Assembly: GCA_022495005.1 (NCBI GenBank)
Contig: JAGYXB010001416.1
Coordinates: forward strand, 248,001 to 312,000
From: Rhyacophila brunnea
Taxonomy: Eukaryota; Arthropoda; Insecta; Trichoptera; Rhyacophilidae
Reading direction: 5' to 3'
Length of the DNA stretch: 64,000 bases
The position numbers and the translations under genes were made by a program. Below, piece by piece: positions 34,041-46,098 of the stretch. The notes beneath the pieces were generated by a model. That model made no database searches. It was given only the letters and a program-made list of their open reading frames with translations, and was not told the DNA's origin. Positions within the stretch are counted from its first letter, which is position 1. The number at the start of each line of letters is the position of its first letter.

Positions 34041-34386
34041 CTGTGAAGTAGTCGCTTACAGTAGTACCAACAGACTTTTTTCGCTTCGTATGAAAATTAT
34101 GATAATATGTTCACTCTCCACAATCTAATCTCTTTGGCTAACATTATTACGATTGTGGGATACAATTTATTATTATTTTGTCAGAGTCAATCAAAGAGAT
34201 TAGACTGTGTGCAATGTCAATACTCGACAAATAATTATTCTGAAAAAGTTTTTTAATAGATGAAGAAGAAGACAACATTTCACAGCTGTCATTAGGTGTT
34301 CTGAGCATAGATAATATACGTAAAATATTAGTCTATGATTGCAATTTTATCCGTTTTCTGTCGGAAAGACTTATTTCGTTAATAAA

Positions 34387-34468
34387 ATGAAGAGAAGTAT
34401 TGCATTTATAACCAGAAAAACCAACACCACTTTCAATGAGTGCTTGGGTGCTCAAAATCTTCACAAAA
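34387..34468 (+). CDS. mRpL39: MRPL39 exon 1 (start, mitochondrial presequence)
   Basis: ATG at 34387, donor GTAAGA after CACAAAA, phase 1. The leftover A joins GA of exon 2 to make Arg, giving HKRYSSS. The exon was chosen because it alone supplies an in-phase basic presequence. Confidence 0.8.
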
Positions 34469-37400
34469 GTAAGACTTACAAATATTATGTTAAAGTAATG
34501 TGAACAAATTTTAGGTTATAATTACGCATCTAAATAATCATGAAAAGTAATTGGTATATTTCAACAGTACTTCAAGGTACCCGTATGAATAAAAATATTA
34601 CGTTACTCTTCCAATATACATTTTCTGTTTCCCATATTAGTTTATATTGACAACATTTCATAAATTTTACATGTCAAAAGGTACCTACATATTAAATATC
34701 TAGTATAAGGCATATTTTTTTCAGCTAAGCCCCAAATAATATAATATACATTCCAACTTGGTTATTACGAGGAATATGGGACTGACTCTTAATTTGCTCG
34801 TTATAAGCGTTACTCGTTATATCAGAGAATATGTATTTTTAAATGAGCGGTCTCATTACAAAAAAAGTCGAAAAAAAAAATCTGAAAACCATCGTAAAAA
34901 TCCCCGAAACAAGCATGGCATTCATAAACTACAAAAGAAGTTGTTTATTGTAATGAACGTTGGTAGGTACCTACGGACTTCACAAACCTTGGATTTTTCA
35001 ACCATATGCGTGGATACTTGTTATTATTGTCGGCTAAACACCAATTAGGTAATCCGACCCTGGCGGCATCCTGTCCGATCTGATTTTATTGCTTAGGGTC
35101 GAAATGTTTTTCGATCGACACATTAACAGTATTTTAGCTCACTATATCCGATGAGTTGCTCATTTATAACAGTAAATAAATGTATGGAGAAAATCATATA
35201 CCCAAATGTCAATGAATGTTTCCTCATTACATCTGAGATCTCGCTATGTCCGAGATCATAATAACCGAGTTCAACTGTAATGATTTCTTAATAATTCTGT
35301 ATGTTTATTATAGAGGTATTTACTTTCAGGATATTCAAGCTCAAATGAAGCAATCGAAAGAAGAAACCATCTTTTTAGCTTGGAACAAAAGAGACAAACG
35401 GAGGCTGTAGGAAGAATAGAGAAAATAGAAGTAAAATATGTAGGACTCCCTAAAGAAACAACTTTAATCATGAATAAAGACATGTCGACACCCTTTGACT
35501 GTGCGAGACGTAAGTATCTACCATTACTGGATGTCCAAAATTAAAATATTATACTTGGTATTTTTACTGGCTCAAACACAAAATGCCAAACAAAACAATA
35601 TCGTATTAAGTAACTGAAAATGCTTATTTGTCATTTGTCAAACCTCCCAGGTTGAGCATACTTCTGTCAAAAACTGTACGTCAGCGGCCACACCTTGGAT
35701 CAGTTCAAACTGCAGTATTAAAATGTTTCAAACTGTCATCGAACGTATCTATGTAAGTACATAGAGTTTGTGCCAAGCGTCAGAAACGGTAAAGGTTAGG
35801 TTCGCGGAGATAATACAGCGATAGTGTTTAAATTGGTTTTAAGTAGGGTATACTTGAACGATATTGATACACTAATACTTGAGTAGTTTGGTATCAAAGC
35901 CGGACAAATGCCACCCCCCTACTCCCTACTGGCCACTAAATTCATGTTTTAATTGATTATAGTTACAGTAGTGCAAGTGATACTCTTTTCAAAAATCTAT
36001 CAAAGTATCAGGAACGGTGACCGGACATAACAGAACACGACAAAACAGAACAAGACAAAACAGAACAAGACAAAACAGAACATGACAAAACAGAACAGCC
36101 AGGGGAAAAATGAAACATTAATTTTTGTGGAATCTATTTATTAATTAAATTTTAAACGAAATACATTTACTTATACATAAATATTTAATAATTAAAAAAA
36201 AAAACAATTTTTAAGTGAAATCATCAAGGTATAATATGAGGCGTGTAGTTTCAAAAACAACTTACTCCACTACTTGACGAAAATGAGTTATGAATGCCAA
36301 AATCTAAAGGAGAAGTTTTTGAACAAGTATTTTTTGTATATAACGACCTAATAGCATTCAATCTAGTAGAAAAATCAATTTCAAAATCGCTATTGGTTAC
36401 AAAAGAAACTTATTCCAGGAGTGTCGCAAACCATTTTTCACTTATTCCAAATTGACCAATAGGAAGACTGCATTTGCAATGGCGTCATTCAGTTAAACAG
36501 TAAACACGGTACGAAATTGCTCACCAAATTTTAGATGAAAAAATAGTGTTACAAGCCAATTAATATAATTATTAGTTGTTTAATATCATCATGGATGTGC
36601 AAGCTTCACCTGTAATACCCGAAAATGCCAGAAAACGAATACGTCACACGGAAAAATGAAAAATAAATATCGTCAAAATTCGACAGTAAGTTCCTTATGT
36701 TACTGTCAATGTACTCTAAATAAATAAGTGAGAGAAAACACATAATTTCCAGAAAGTGAACGAATGTTTGTTGAATTATATGGAATATTTTGGGGTTTGA
36801 TGAAAAGTTTTTATAAAACACGGGTAGGTACGGAACAAAATTATCCACTTTGGAGAATTTTAATGCTGATTTGGCCAAGTTTTCGTGTTATTTTTGGAAG
36901 TACATAGATATTATTATAATTATTTAAGTATTATTTTCAAGCGAAAAAACTATCATTGGTACCATGGCACTAAATTATTAATGCTTTCAGTTTACTAAGT
37001 ATATAGGATAAGTATTTTTAGTCTATCTATAACTATTTAAATTTGATTAACCCTTTGTTTTGTTGTGATAATTCCTTATTCTGTAATAATTGGCATTTTT
37101 ACTATATCTATACGCACAGCGAAGGAAGTCACAATATTTTTATTTAAAGAATCCGTTCATCAGAAATAAATAATATTATTAATGGTACTAACTACTAAGA
37201 CTTTCGTAATGCGATTTTTAACAATCGTATGTTTGAAAATATTTCGGGCGTCTTCACGAATTCCTATGCATCAACATTAATTGCACGTCGTGTTAATTTA
37301 TTGATATTTTAATTATTTTTCGTCCGAGGGCCGTAAAATTTATTCTCAAATGAGGATAAGTAATATTGTTTAATATATATTTAAACAAAAAGTCAACAGA

Positions 37401-40400
37401 AGCTTGCTTCGGTGACAAGTGTCTTAGCAATTTTATGTTATTTCGTAATTTGAGTATCACGGGTTAGGTTATAACTACTCATATATTTTTTTATATAATA
37501 TTATTATAAATTATTTACTTACCTAATTCTCATTGTAAAATTACACTTTCTTTATAATATATAATATTATAATATTGTTTGAGTACTATTTCGTAACTAA
37601 TGTTTGTTGTTTTTGTTATAATAATACAAAATCGGTGCGTGTACTTATATACGCGCGTGCGCGTTAGAAGTTATACTTCTTTGGCGTAACAAAACAAAAC
37701 GTGGTGACTTAAAGGTTCATAAAATAAATAAAAAAAATTCTTTGGTTCATCGAACTATCCAAATTGTTTGTCTTATTGGTAGGAAGTTGAAATGGAACAT
37801 TTCGAAAGTTTGGAGTAGTTTGTATTCTTTAATAATAAACACATGGTACCTACACTTTATAAATTAAATCTTCATTTTAATCCCCTAATTTTAGAGTACA
37901 ATTATCTCTTGGACATTAAATTTCTTATTCATATTACTGTCTATATATTTATATATATATATTTATTATGAAGGTTTTAATTATCTTGTTAAATTAAACA
38001 CTCGAAAAAACGGGCCACTTATTGGAGTGCCACTGGTTTAAAATTATTTTATTGCGTTATTCTGTAATTATTAATATTATTCAATATTACTATTTTAATT
38101 ATCTTATTAAATTACACACTCGAGAAAAAAGGCCCCTTATTGGAGTACCGCTGGTTTAAAATTATCTTGTTGCCTTATTTCGTATGTATTAATAATATTT
38201 ACTATTACTATTTTAATTTTCTTGTTAAATTACACACTTAGAAAAAGGGCCGCTTATTGGACCGTCACTGATTTAAAATTATTTTATTGCGCTATTTTGT
38301 AATTATTAATATTATTCAATCTTACTATTTTAATTATCTTATTAAATTACACACTCGAGAAAAGGGGGCCGCTTATTGGAGTACCGCTGGTTTAAAATTA
38401 TCTTGTTGCTTCATTTCGTATTTATTAATATTATTTACTATTACTATTTTAATTATCTTGTTAATTTACACACTCAGAAAAGGGGACGCTTATTGGAGCG
38501 TCGCTAGTTTAAAATTATTTTATTACTTCATTCCGTGATTATTAATATTATTTAATATTACTATTTTAATTATCTTGTTAAATTACACACTCAAGAAAAG
38601 AGGCCGCTTATTGGAGTGCCGCTGGCTTAAAATTATCTTGTCGCTTCATTCCGTATGGCGATAGTACCCCGATCACGTGATTATGTCGCACTTTCGTAAC
38701 GGTGTGCACGCGCAGCTCTCAATTATTGTACCCTCTACTAAACGCGCCAAAAGAAGTATAACTTCAAAAATATTATTTTGTATCAAAACCATTTTAATAG
38801 GATGTCCCTATGCCTAAATGTCACAAAACAGTGAAATAATTTGAATGACCAATTTTATTTAACTAATTTAAAATATTTTAAAATTAGTAACCCAGAATAA
38901 TTATTTTGAATGGGTACGAATATTCACGACTTTTCCTGCAACATTTAACATGACAATTTTTTTAGTGGTTTTTAGAAACGCAATTTATTCCAAATGTGTT
39001 AGTTTCAAATATAACTTATTCCAAGTTTCAGAAACAAAAGTAACTTACTCCAAATACAATATTAGAAAAAACCTACTTTTAAGAACATTTTCATAGTTTT
39101 TAGCATTGAGATTTCCATTTCAAAGTGTAAACTACAATTTTCAACAGAAATAACAAAATAATATGTAAAATCAACACCGTAAACAGTTTTTTGTTGTTTG
39201 TCAACAATATGTAAAAGTGGAATAAGTTGTTTTTGAAAAAAAACCCCTCATATATACTTTCATTATTTTTTTTTATAATACCGTTATTTTGAAAATAATG
39301 CATTTTTTTATATATAGACAGAGTATATAAAATTGTATAATGTAATCACTGCATGTTGGCCATTTGACGTAAATACCTCAATTTATCTGTTTGATTTTGA
39401 TAATCATGCATGACTATTGCCACTCAATTACTAAGTGTCTCATACTTTTTCTTTATAACTTCAATTGCGCAACCTTAAGGCGAAGTCTTCACTGAGCCTT
39501 TTTTAAAGAGGCACCTAGCGGAAAATTACGAAGCTTGCAATTTGAGACATTTTTTGATAATTTACAATTTCAACTGTATTAATGAATAAATATGTATCTG
39601 AAAACATTAAAAAAAATATATTTTTTATTTTAAGTCTAGAGCTAGTAGCTAGTAGCTAGAATCTACTTAAAATATCATGGCTGCCGGCTTTGCGGTTGTG
39701 TGCTGACGTCATTCTAAAATAGAGGATGTCTGTCAGTTTTTTTCGAAATAAAGGGCTTGCAGTTCCAAAGGAAAATTATTAATTTTAATCAATAGAAATG
39801 GACTCGAGTAATGTTCGAAAGCGTCTAACTAATCCCAATGAGTGGAAAAGAGCCAAAGAAAAGACATTAAAATTTCCATACACATAATTAATAGTTTTAA
39901 AACTTTCCATGTTTTCTTATTTTTACAATGAAAATAATTTTTGAACTACCCTAAAATTTTAATAAAAAAAACGACACTTTATATTAAAAATGGACACTTA
40001 CAGGTCTGTCTGTATCACTAACGGATAAACACCAAAGTTTTTTTGATTTATTATATTAACTTTGATTTCTCGGATTTATATACAAAATATATCTGTATGA
40101 CTGTCATTGCATATTGACCTGCAACTCAAACTCGCCGTGTACAGGCAACATTTGATTTCCAAGTAAAAATTCTTAAGTCGGGTTAGATACAGCTGAGATA
40201 ATCGCATTTATATTATTATCACATCGCAGTTTTCCAAATACTGTGGTTTCAAATTGTCCCTGCCCCAGACACAGTTCGCAACAGGGTATCGCGGAGCCTA
40301 GTTGGGAATCACTGACTGCAATGTAAAATGTACTTTTTTAAGCAAAATGTGTGCATCATTTCATAATGCAATCGAAAGCAAACAACAACCAAAAAACACG

Positions 40401-43400
40401 GTAGATTATCATTTTCACACAAAGTTTTCTTTGCAGGTAGGTATTTTTTTCTGGTTTGGACCGATATCGTGTTGTGGCTCGCGTGATGAGTGCCAACAAA
40501 CGTCATTGTTGAAAAATCTTTATTTTTAGATGTTTTTAAATCTTCTTCTAAATCAACTAACATTTATTATCCAATTTGATTTCAGATTTGGGCTCTGTGC
40601 ACATGCAAAAAAGTGCATTGGCCCTAATAGATGGCACCACTGTATGGGACATGCACCGACCACTCACTCAAAACTGCACTTTGGAGGTTTAACGCTTATT
40701 TATACATTTAATATCAATGACTTTCATTAATGTGTCCCAGTGGACACAAAGATTTTATATTAGAGGCAGTGCTTATTAATAACTTCGATGTTGATCGGTC
40801 AATGGCCATTGATTTTCTTATTATATTTGTTTTACAGTTGTTACACTTTATGGTGGCCGACTCTCTTCAATTATTGAATAAAGCATTTTGGCGGACCTGC
40901 TCTTTCGCCTTGGGAGCTGTGATTTCTTCAGCTTTCAAAAACGACTACGGAGTACAGCTTCACAGCTTCCCTGCACCAGACGGTTAGTCTACGCCAGCGT
41001 ATTCCTGTTAAATGTAGTCACGAAATTCTTTTATATTTTGTACAACATAACAAAACCACGAACATACTTTGGCACATAAAAAATGTGCATAATTTTCTCT
41101 TATTTGTAGGTTTTTTAAATCAAAATTTTCATTTTTCCATAACTTGGTTGCTTCTCATTTTTTCATTGACTTATTACTTTTTTCTACAAATTCAGGAAAG
41201 AAGATTTAACTGTTTCAGACATGTTTTACATTTATTACTACATATTATATCTCCCAAAATGCCGAAGTGGTATTTTGTTTTCTTTACTGTTCCAACTGAA
41301 TTTAAAATGTCAATATGGTAAATCCTCGATTTTGCGATATCGATTTAACAGACAAAAATTTCCAGTGCATCTCACATGATTTATATAAAATAGTCTACAC
41401 ATTTAAATCCAAGAATCACTGCACTCGTAAACAATGTTCGGTGCATGATTAGCATGTGATATGAGATTGTGTACAAGAGCCCATACAATTGGGCTGCTTT
41501 AGATGGCTGGGCCTAGGATGGACAATTCGATTCACGCATGACAAAAAAAATAAAAAGCCCAGTCGACCTGCAATATGGAGAGATGAATTTAAAGACCCTC
41601 AGTATTCCGGAGGAAAAGAGCTTTGGATCAGTGGTAGGCTGTTAAAATTCGACATAAATAGTGAACACTAAACTTTGTCAGTCATACTTCTTTGTTTTCA
41701 TTGATTTAAGGGCGGACGTGCTCAGCGTGGGTCAAAATGGAACTTCTATTTTCAAAGCATGATCCTGAACATTCCTTAAACGTTGTAGATAATCTATTTA
41801 TATAATTTTGAAGCCTTATTATCCTTTATATTTATTTTAAACATTTGATGACTGCATAAAGTATTTTTATTACATAAAATAGTATTCTTTAAACCTCTCG
41901 CTCTAATGTTTTAGAATATAGTCATATTTCAGTACATAAATGTGCAGTGGTGTTAAGATTTTTTACATTTATTAATTTTTAAACGCATTTATAAAACCAT
42001 CAGTATAATTTATGTCGACATTATTATGGTGAAATATTTACGATTAAAAATTATATTGATAATCTCTGTGATCCCAAATTTGACAAGAATTAGGCATTTT
42101 ATTATTCAAAAAATGGGCAAGAATAACACATTTGAAGATAATTCTAAAGATACTCATTATAAGCTATGTCTTTGACCATTCAAGTGTGATAAACATCCTA
42201 CGAATAATGATTGCTTTATAATAATTATTGACCTAAGAATAAGGTAGTGTTTTATTCAAATACGACATTTCTTTTGGCATTCCCCAGTGGTTAAGCTACA
42301 ACATACGGCCGTAGCCATAAATTGACAAACTAAAACTGAAGTAGGGAGTAAGATCATGATAACTCGCGTGTTTGAACATGTACCGTTTAAAAAAAAAGAT
42401 TTTTTTTTCGGTTAGGTACATGTTCAAACACGCGCGTTAACATGTTTAAAGAATGTCCAGGATCATGCTTTGAAAATAGAATAAAAGCTCCATTTTGACC
42501 TACGCTGAGCATGTCCCCCCCTTAAGAATACATATTACAGATGCTGTTGGTTAGTTTTTCATGGTTAGGTAAATTCATTAAGCCCTGCCTAACCAAACCA
42601 TAATTGATAAAAAATATTCTTCTATCTATAAAATATTTTTTGACTATTATCTACGATGGCTTGGTTAGGTAGGGTTTAATTGAATTTAAAAACTAACAAA
42701 CACTATCTATACATTGTAGTCTTAGTTCAATGAAAACAACTACGTTTGACTGACAAAGTTTAGTGTACACTATTTATGTTGGATCTTTAACAGCCTACCT
42801 CCGCCATTTGCCACAGCTTTAGATAGACTTGGGTGGAGGCGGATACCAAGATAATAATGGGCTTCTAGCGCCAAGAAAAAGAATCTGACTTCTAACAGCA
42901 GCATTTATTCAGGCATACATATCAGCTGCGCAATAGAGATGTATAATGTTTGACATTTTTGCAGTACGCTCGGGTTCATTCGTGTACGATGCGCAGCTGA
43001 GAGGTCTGGAGGACTGGAAACCGTCACAGCTGGAGTTGCGCTCCCTGAGCGCGTCACTGGTCAAACTGGCCCGTCAGGACCTGCCCCTGGACAGGCTGCG
43101 CGCGCCCAAGGATGTGGCCCTCGCTATATTCCAGGACAACGAGCACAAGACCAAACAGATTCCGGGCATCGCTAAGAAAGATGAAGGTCAGTAAGATTAA
43201 TTTAAATACACCTGATTCTCTTCTTGCCTTATGCGCACATGACAATAAACAGGCAGATATTAATATGGACCAATCCAATGGGGTGCAGAAGATTAGGCCG
43301 GCCAAAAATACGCTGGCTAGATGGAGATACTCTTTTTACATGTTTTTTTGCAATGATTTTAAATAATATTTCGATCTATTAATTATATTTCGGAATACAA

Positions 43401-46098
43401 CAAAAATGCTAGAAATGTCAAATTCATAATACAAGTAGAAAAGTCTTTAAAAATGTTTTATATTTTATATGTATGCTTTATAAACAGCGCTCGAAATGGA
43501 CAGGAGTGCACCGGAGTGCCAAACTGGGTCGTAAAATCACCAACATTGTCGTTCTGTCTCGTGGAAAATATATTTTACCATTTGAACTAGAATGGCCATA
43601 TAACGAAAATCTAACACATTTATTTGTATAAAACACATAAAATTAGATATGTAACTATTTTAATATTTTCAGAAAATTAACAAGCGCTCCGGTACGTAAA
43701 ATTTTCCATTTCGAGTATTTTTATACGATATATAAAAGTATTTTTATTTTAAATGTTGCTTATATACTAATAATATATAACATTTTTTAATACTTTATTT
43801 TGAAATTATACCTATAAAAGAGAAATCAGACATTTTAATTATTGACTTACCATCATTTCTCAAAAATGTAAACTGCCGTTTAGAGCCCTCATGTATAATT
43901 CCATATAGATTATTTTATTCATGATGCTGTTTTCGTTTTTCGATATCTCCAGACCCGTTGAAGTGTGTTGTTTCAGTTCGTATCAGATCACTGAAGTTTG
44001 AAAGCTGTTTCCTCTCGCATGCTAGCATTCCAAGACCGTCTTCTTTTGTCAACCTCAGTGGTTACAGCTACATATTCTCTCTAGTATCTAATACTTATCA
44101 TCACGTATGCCGTACGGGTCTCACGCAAATACTCCACTTCCCTTCCTTCTTTGAACATATTGTGCTCTCCATAATTCTATAGTGAATCTCCCCTTTGGTG
44201 ACTTAAACTGTGATCTTATTAAAATGCAACAAAATACTCTGTGATTTTCAGGATATGTGACATTATACCGGGTCGGTGACCACATAGACATTTCCCGTGG
44301 GCCCATGGTCGGAAATCTGGGATTGGTCGGGCGAGCTACCATCGCGGCCGTGCATCAGATGAAGAAGCAAGATGGCCAGGAGCCGTCCGAAATGCTGTAC
44401 AGATTCCAAGGTGTCGCCCTACCAACTGGAATCATCATCAATCATGTTGCTTATAACATTTTGGAAGAACGAGCCGCAAAACTGGTCAGTTGATTTATTT
44501 CAATATATTATTTGTATTATAAATGCAAACACCAACCCAACAAACAACAGTACAGCGAAAATGCCAACTGTTGAGAGTAGCATAGATAATCTTTTCATAC
44601 CGTATACCTACATACTTTTTTGCATTATTTATGAATAGTACAGCTAAAACTAAAACATAAGTAAAGGCAAAACATATTCTCAATCGTATTAGGCTCGGTT
44701 CAGACACGGCGTATTCCGCCCGGAGTCAATTTGTACTAGCTTTCGGATTCCGCGCGGGATACATTTTTTGCGGTTGACTAGCGGATATAGAAGCTAGTTC
44801 AAATTGACTTCACGCGGATCAAACCGCCGTGTCTGAACTGAGCCTTACAGTAGTAAGATGAAACCCTGGTACGCACATAAAATGCTTGATAGGGAAGGGA
44901 ATTGAAACAATTAATCTCTGTAGAAGTAATCATTACAATCTTTCAGCATCCATAGCTCACCGAGGTATGAATAATGATTCTAAATGTGAATGTTGAAGTG
45001 ACAACGATGATATAAATTACATTATACGACTATATCCGCTTCATGATAGTCAAAGACAAAGGCTTCTTGAAAATTGAAGAAGTCGACATATCAGGTAGTT
45101 TTGAGAAAAATGAGAAAAACTCATACATCTATTAAATCTGTGAACTTTATGTATTTAATATTTAATTCATACATTCTAAAGAGTATTTTGGCTTATCCAT
45201 TTTAGGGGTATTTGAAAACCACACCCAACCATTTTAGCGGGTTTTGAAATTTACCCAAATTTTTTATCATACGTATTGACGGTTTTTGGCGTTTTTTAAA
45301 GTTCAATCTTTGGCCATCATAGGAACAAAAATATCCTTCTAAATACATATATAATTCAAAATCTTTCTAAAACCGTTTTAGGGGGATTTGAAACTAGGCG
45401 CTTCATATGCATATTATTATGTGATTTCATGAAATAGATTCGTATTGCGGTTTTCTGTTACTATTTTCGTGCTGGGATAATTATTCAGTGGCTTGATTTA
45501 TATTTTAAGGGAGAGAACAGAGTTTTTACGTCATAATTTAGCAATTTTGTGTTTAAAATAATTACTATATAGCGTGTTGAGATTTTTGTTGCGGAATCAA
45601 TGTCATACCACTAGCGTCGTCCGTCTGATGAATCTGATACACAGTTTGACAGACGTCTTGCGAAGTAATATTTTTAATGTAAATTGTCCCGTTAGAGATT
45701 GAATTTCAAAATAAATCAACAAACAAAACAGGTTATCTATAGTTAAATGTTATTATGATCTAAAAAAGAGACTATTACCGCTTTTGTTCATAAAATAACC
45801 CTTGAAAATTGGATAAATAAACAAATTTATATATAAAAATACTTTATATTCATATAAAAATTACTATCTTTTGAAAGATTCATACAATATTAATTATTAC
45901 GAAAACATGTGTTAGTTGCAAATTTTTGTGTTTCACTCACAGTACCCTCTCAATAATTAGTGAAAAAAAGTATTTTGTTTACTTCTCATTTACAACAGCA
46001 AATTTATTATCAATTTTCAGAATCATGCCAGATCACCTTTTGAATCTTCATCAACTGAAGCAGACGATGGACAAATTGCATCGCGAGCAGTTGCGTGA
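34387..46098 (+). CDS. mRpL39: mitochondrial large-subunit ribosomal protein mL39 (MRPL39)
   Basis: Exons 34387-34468, 35330-35509, 40586-40686, 40838-40982, 42965-43186, 44252-44484 and 46021-46098 sum to 1041 nt with every phase matching: 346 residues plus TGA, close to the usual family length. The presequence MKRSIAFITRKTNTTF and then KRYSSS is basic and hydroxylated, with no acidic residues until later, as for matrix import. Residues about 55-115 form a TGS-like domain (KIEVKYVGLPKETTLIMNKD, STPFDCARHLG, ALALIDGTTVWDMHRPL). Next comes NKAFWRTCSFALGAVISSAF, the part related to threonyl-tRNA synthetase N-terminal domains, known for this family. VTLYRVGDHIDISRGPM and YRFQGVALPTGIII are the C-terminal hallmarks. 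Role: structural protein of the mitochondrial 39S subunit. A possible poly(A) signal AATAAA is at 46577-46582. The large coding GC contrast with its introns is normal for a housekeeping gene in an AT-rich genome. Confidence 0.95.
35330..35509 (+). CDS. mRpL39: MRPL39 exon 2 (TGS-like domain start)
   Basis: Acceptor TACTTTCAG, donor GTAAGT, phase 1. Encodes IERRNHLFSLEQKRQ, then RIEKIEVKYVGLP and TLIMNKDMSTPFDCAR. Confidence 0.92.
36027..36096. repeat. microrepeat, 15-bp unit GACAAAACAGAACAA
   Basis: Four to five consecutive near-identical units in MRPL39 intron 2, just upstream of the 3.0-kb TIR element. Confidence 0.85.
37667..38765. mobile_element. 1.1-kb TIR element nested in the 3.0-kb element
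   Basis: GAAGTTATACTTCTTTGGCG on the left and its inverse CGCCAAAAGAAGTATAACTTC on the right. GAAGTTATACTTC is itself nearly palindromic. The interior is mainly a 118-bp minisatellite. No coding region and no clear target duplication. Confidence 0.55.
37970..38660. repeat. minisatellite, about 118-bp unit, nearly 6 copies
   Basis: Unit: AATTATCTTGTTAAATTACA, CACTCGAGAAAA, GGCCGCTTATTGGAGTGCCG, CTGGTTTAAAATTATTTTAT, TGCGTTATTCTGTAATTATT and AATATTATTCAATATTACTA. Copies begin near 37982, 38098, 38217, 38337, 38455 and 38573. Alternate units look more alike than neighbours (GTATGTATT/GTATTTATT versus GTAATTATT), hinting at a two-unit higher-order repeat. Confidence 0.9.
39798..39887 (+). pseudogene. 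29-codon ORF resembling a transposon-type N-terminus
   Basis: Encodes NVRKRLTNPNEWKRAKEKT. An RKRLRNP--WK motif is common at the start of uncharacterised, probably TE-linked insect proteins. It stops immediately afterwards and lies in MRPL39 intron 2. Weakly supported. Confidence 0.25.
40586..40686 (+). CDS. mRpL39: MRPL39 exon 3
   Basis: Acceptor GATTTCAG, donor GTTTAA after TTGGAG. C+AT restores His, giving CARHLGSVHMQKSALALIDG and TTVWDMHRPLTQNC. It is short and read in a different frame from the open stretch at 40530-40730. Confidence 0.9.
40838..40982 (+). CDS. mRpL39: MRPL39 exon 4
   Basis: Acceptor TTTTACAG, donor GTTAGT, phase 1. Encodes LLHFMVADSLQLLNKAFWRT, CSFALGAVISSAF and VQLHSFPAPD. 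Only 151 bp of intron separate it from exon 3. Confidence 0.92.
41470..41645 (+). pseudogene. possible LINE C-terminal fragment
   Basis: The + frame reads RWLG-GWTIRF then KPSRPAIWRDEFKDP, like the W-GH--R...GRP--RW-D-- tail of insect LINE proteins. It is short and degenerate, in MRPL39 intron 4. Confidence 0.35.
41632..42802. mobile_element. palindromic MITE interrupted by a TTAA palindrome
   Basis: The left arm GGTAGGCTGTTAAAATTCGA, CATAAATAGTGAACACTAAA, CTTTGTCAGTC is inverted at 42726-42802. After the insertion (41710-42521), GAATACATATTACAGATGC and TTGGTTAGTTTTTC continue the arm. A half copy at 50465-50600 shows the uninterrupted sequence. Confidence 0.7.
41710..42521. mobile_element. 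TTAA-flanked palindrome MITE, copy 3, right arm mostly deleted
   Basis: 812 bp between TTAA at 41706-41709 and 42522-42525. The left arm is complete to the ACATGTACC centre. The right arm keeps only GGTACATGTTCAAACACG, then jumps to AGAATGTCCAGGATCATGC and the end CGCTGAGCATGTCC. Confidence 0.85.
42965..43186 (+). CDS. mRpL39: MRPL39 exon 5
   Basis: Acceptor TTTTTGCAG, donor GTCAGT, phase 1. GC-rich coding: SGSFVYDAQLRGLEDWKPSQ, ELRSLSASLVKLARQDL and DVALAIFQDNEHKTKQIP. A second GTAAGA lies four bases later but would break the frame. Confidence 0.93.
44252..44484 (+). CDS. mRpL39: MRPL39 exon 6
   Basis: Acceptor GATTTTCAG, donor GTCAGT after AAACTG, phase 0. Encodes GYVTLYRVGDHIDISRGPM, RATIAAVHQMKK and YRFQGVALPTGIIINHVAYN. 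Confidence 0.93.
44692..44844. mobile_element. 153-bp Harbinger-type MITE
   Basis: Inverted ends GGCTCGGTTCAGACACGGCG and CGCCGTGTCTGAACTGAGCC, flanked by TTA on both sides (44689-44691, 44845-44847). A GTCAATTTG...CAAATTGAC inner inversion makes it nearly a full hairpin. The TTA target and GGCTC...TTCAGAC end fit PIF/Harbinger MITEs. It lies in MRPL39 intron 6. Confidence 0.75.
46021..46098 (+). CDS. mRpL39: MRPL39 exon 7 (C-terminus)
   Basis: Acceptor CAATTTTCAG with phase 0 gives NHARSPFESSSTEADDGQIA and a few more residues, then TGA. An alternative acceptor at 45998 would give a different short tail ending within about 13 codons; the chosen one is preferred for its stronger pyrimidine tract. 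Confidence 0.7.
   Translation, partial: NHARSPFESSSTEADDGQIASRAVA

Larger units (their letters stand above)
36234..39253. mobile_element. 3.0-kb TIR element of unknown superfamily
   Basis: The left end ATATGAGGCG then TTTCAAAAACAACTTACTCC is matched in inverse by the right end GGAATAAGTTGTTTTTGAAA then CCCCTCATAT. The motif AACTTAYTCC or ACTTATTCC recurs several times near both ends (about 36402, 36435, 39003, 39030), like multiple transposase-binding sites. The open stretch at 36606-36878 (-) has no recognisable motif. Target duplication is unresolved because the flanks are TATA-rich. It lies in MRPL39 intron 2. Confidence 0.6.

Noticed and set aside
40530..40730. 66-codon + frame as a coding exon
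   Set aside because: The true MRPL39 exon 3 uses a different frame with matching phases and conserved residues.
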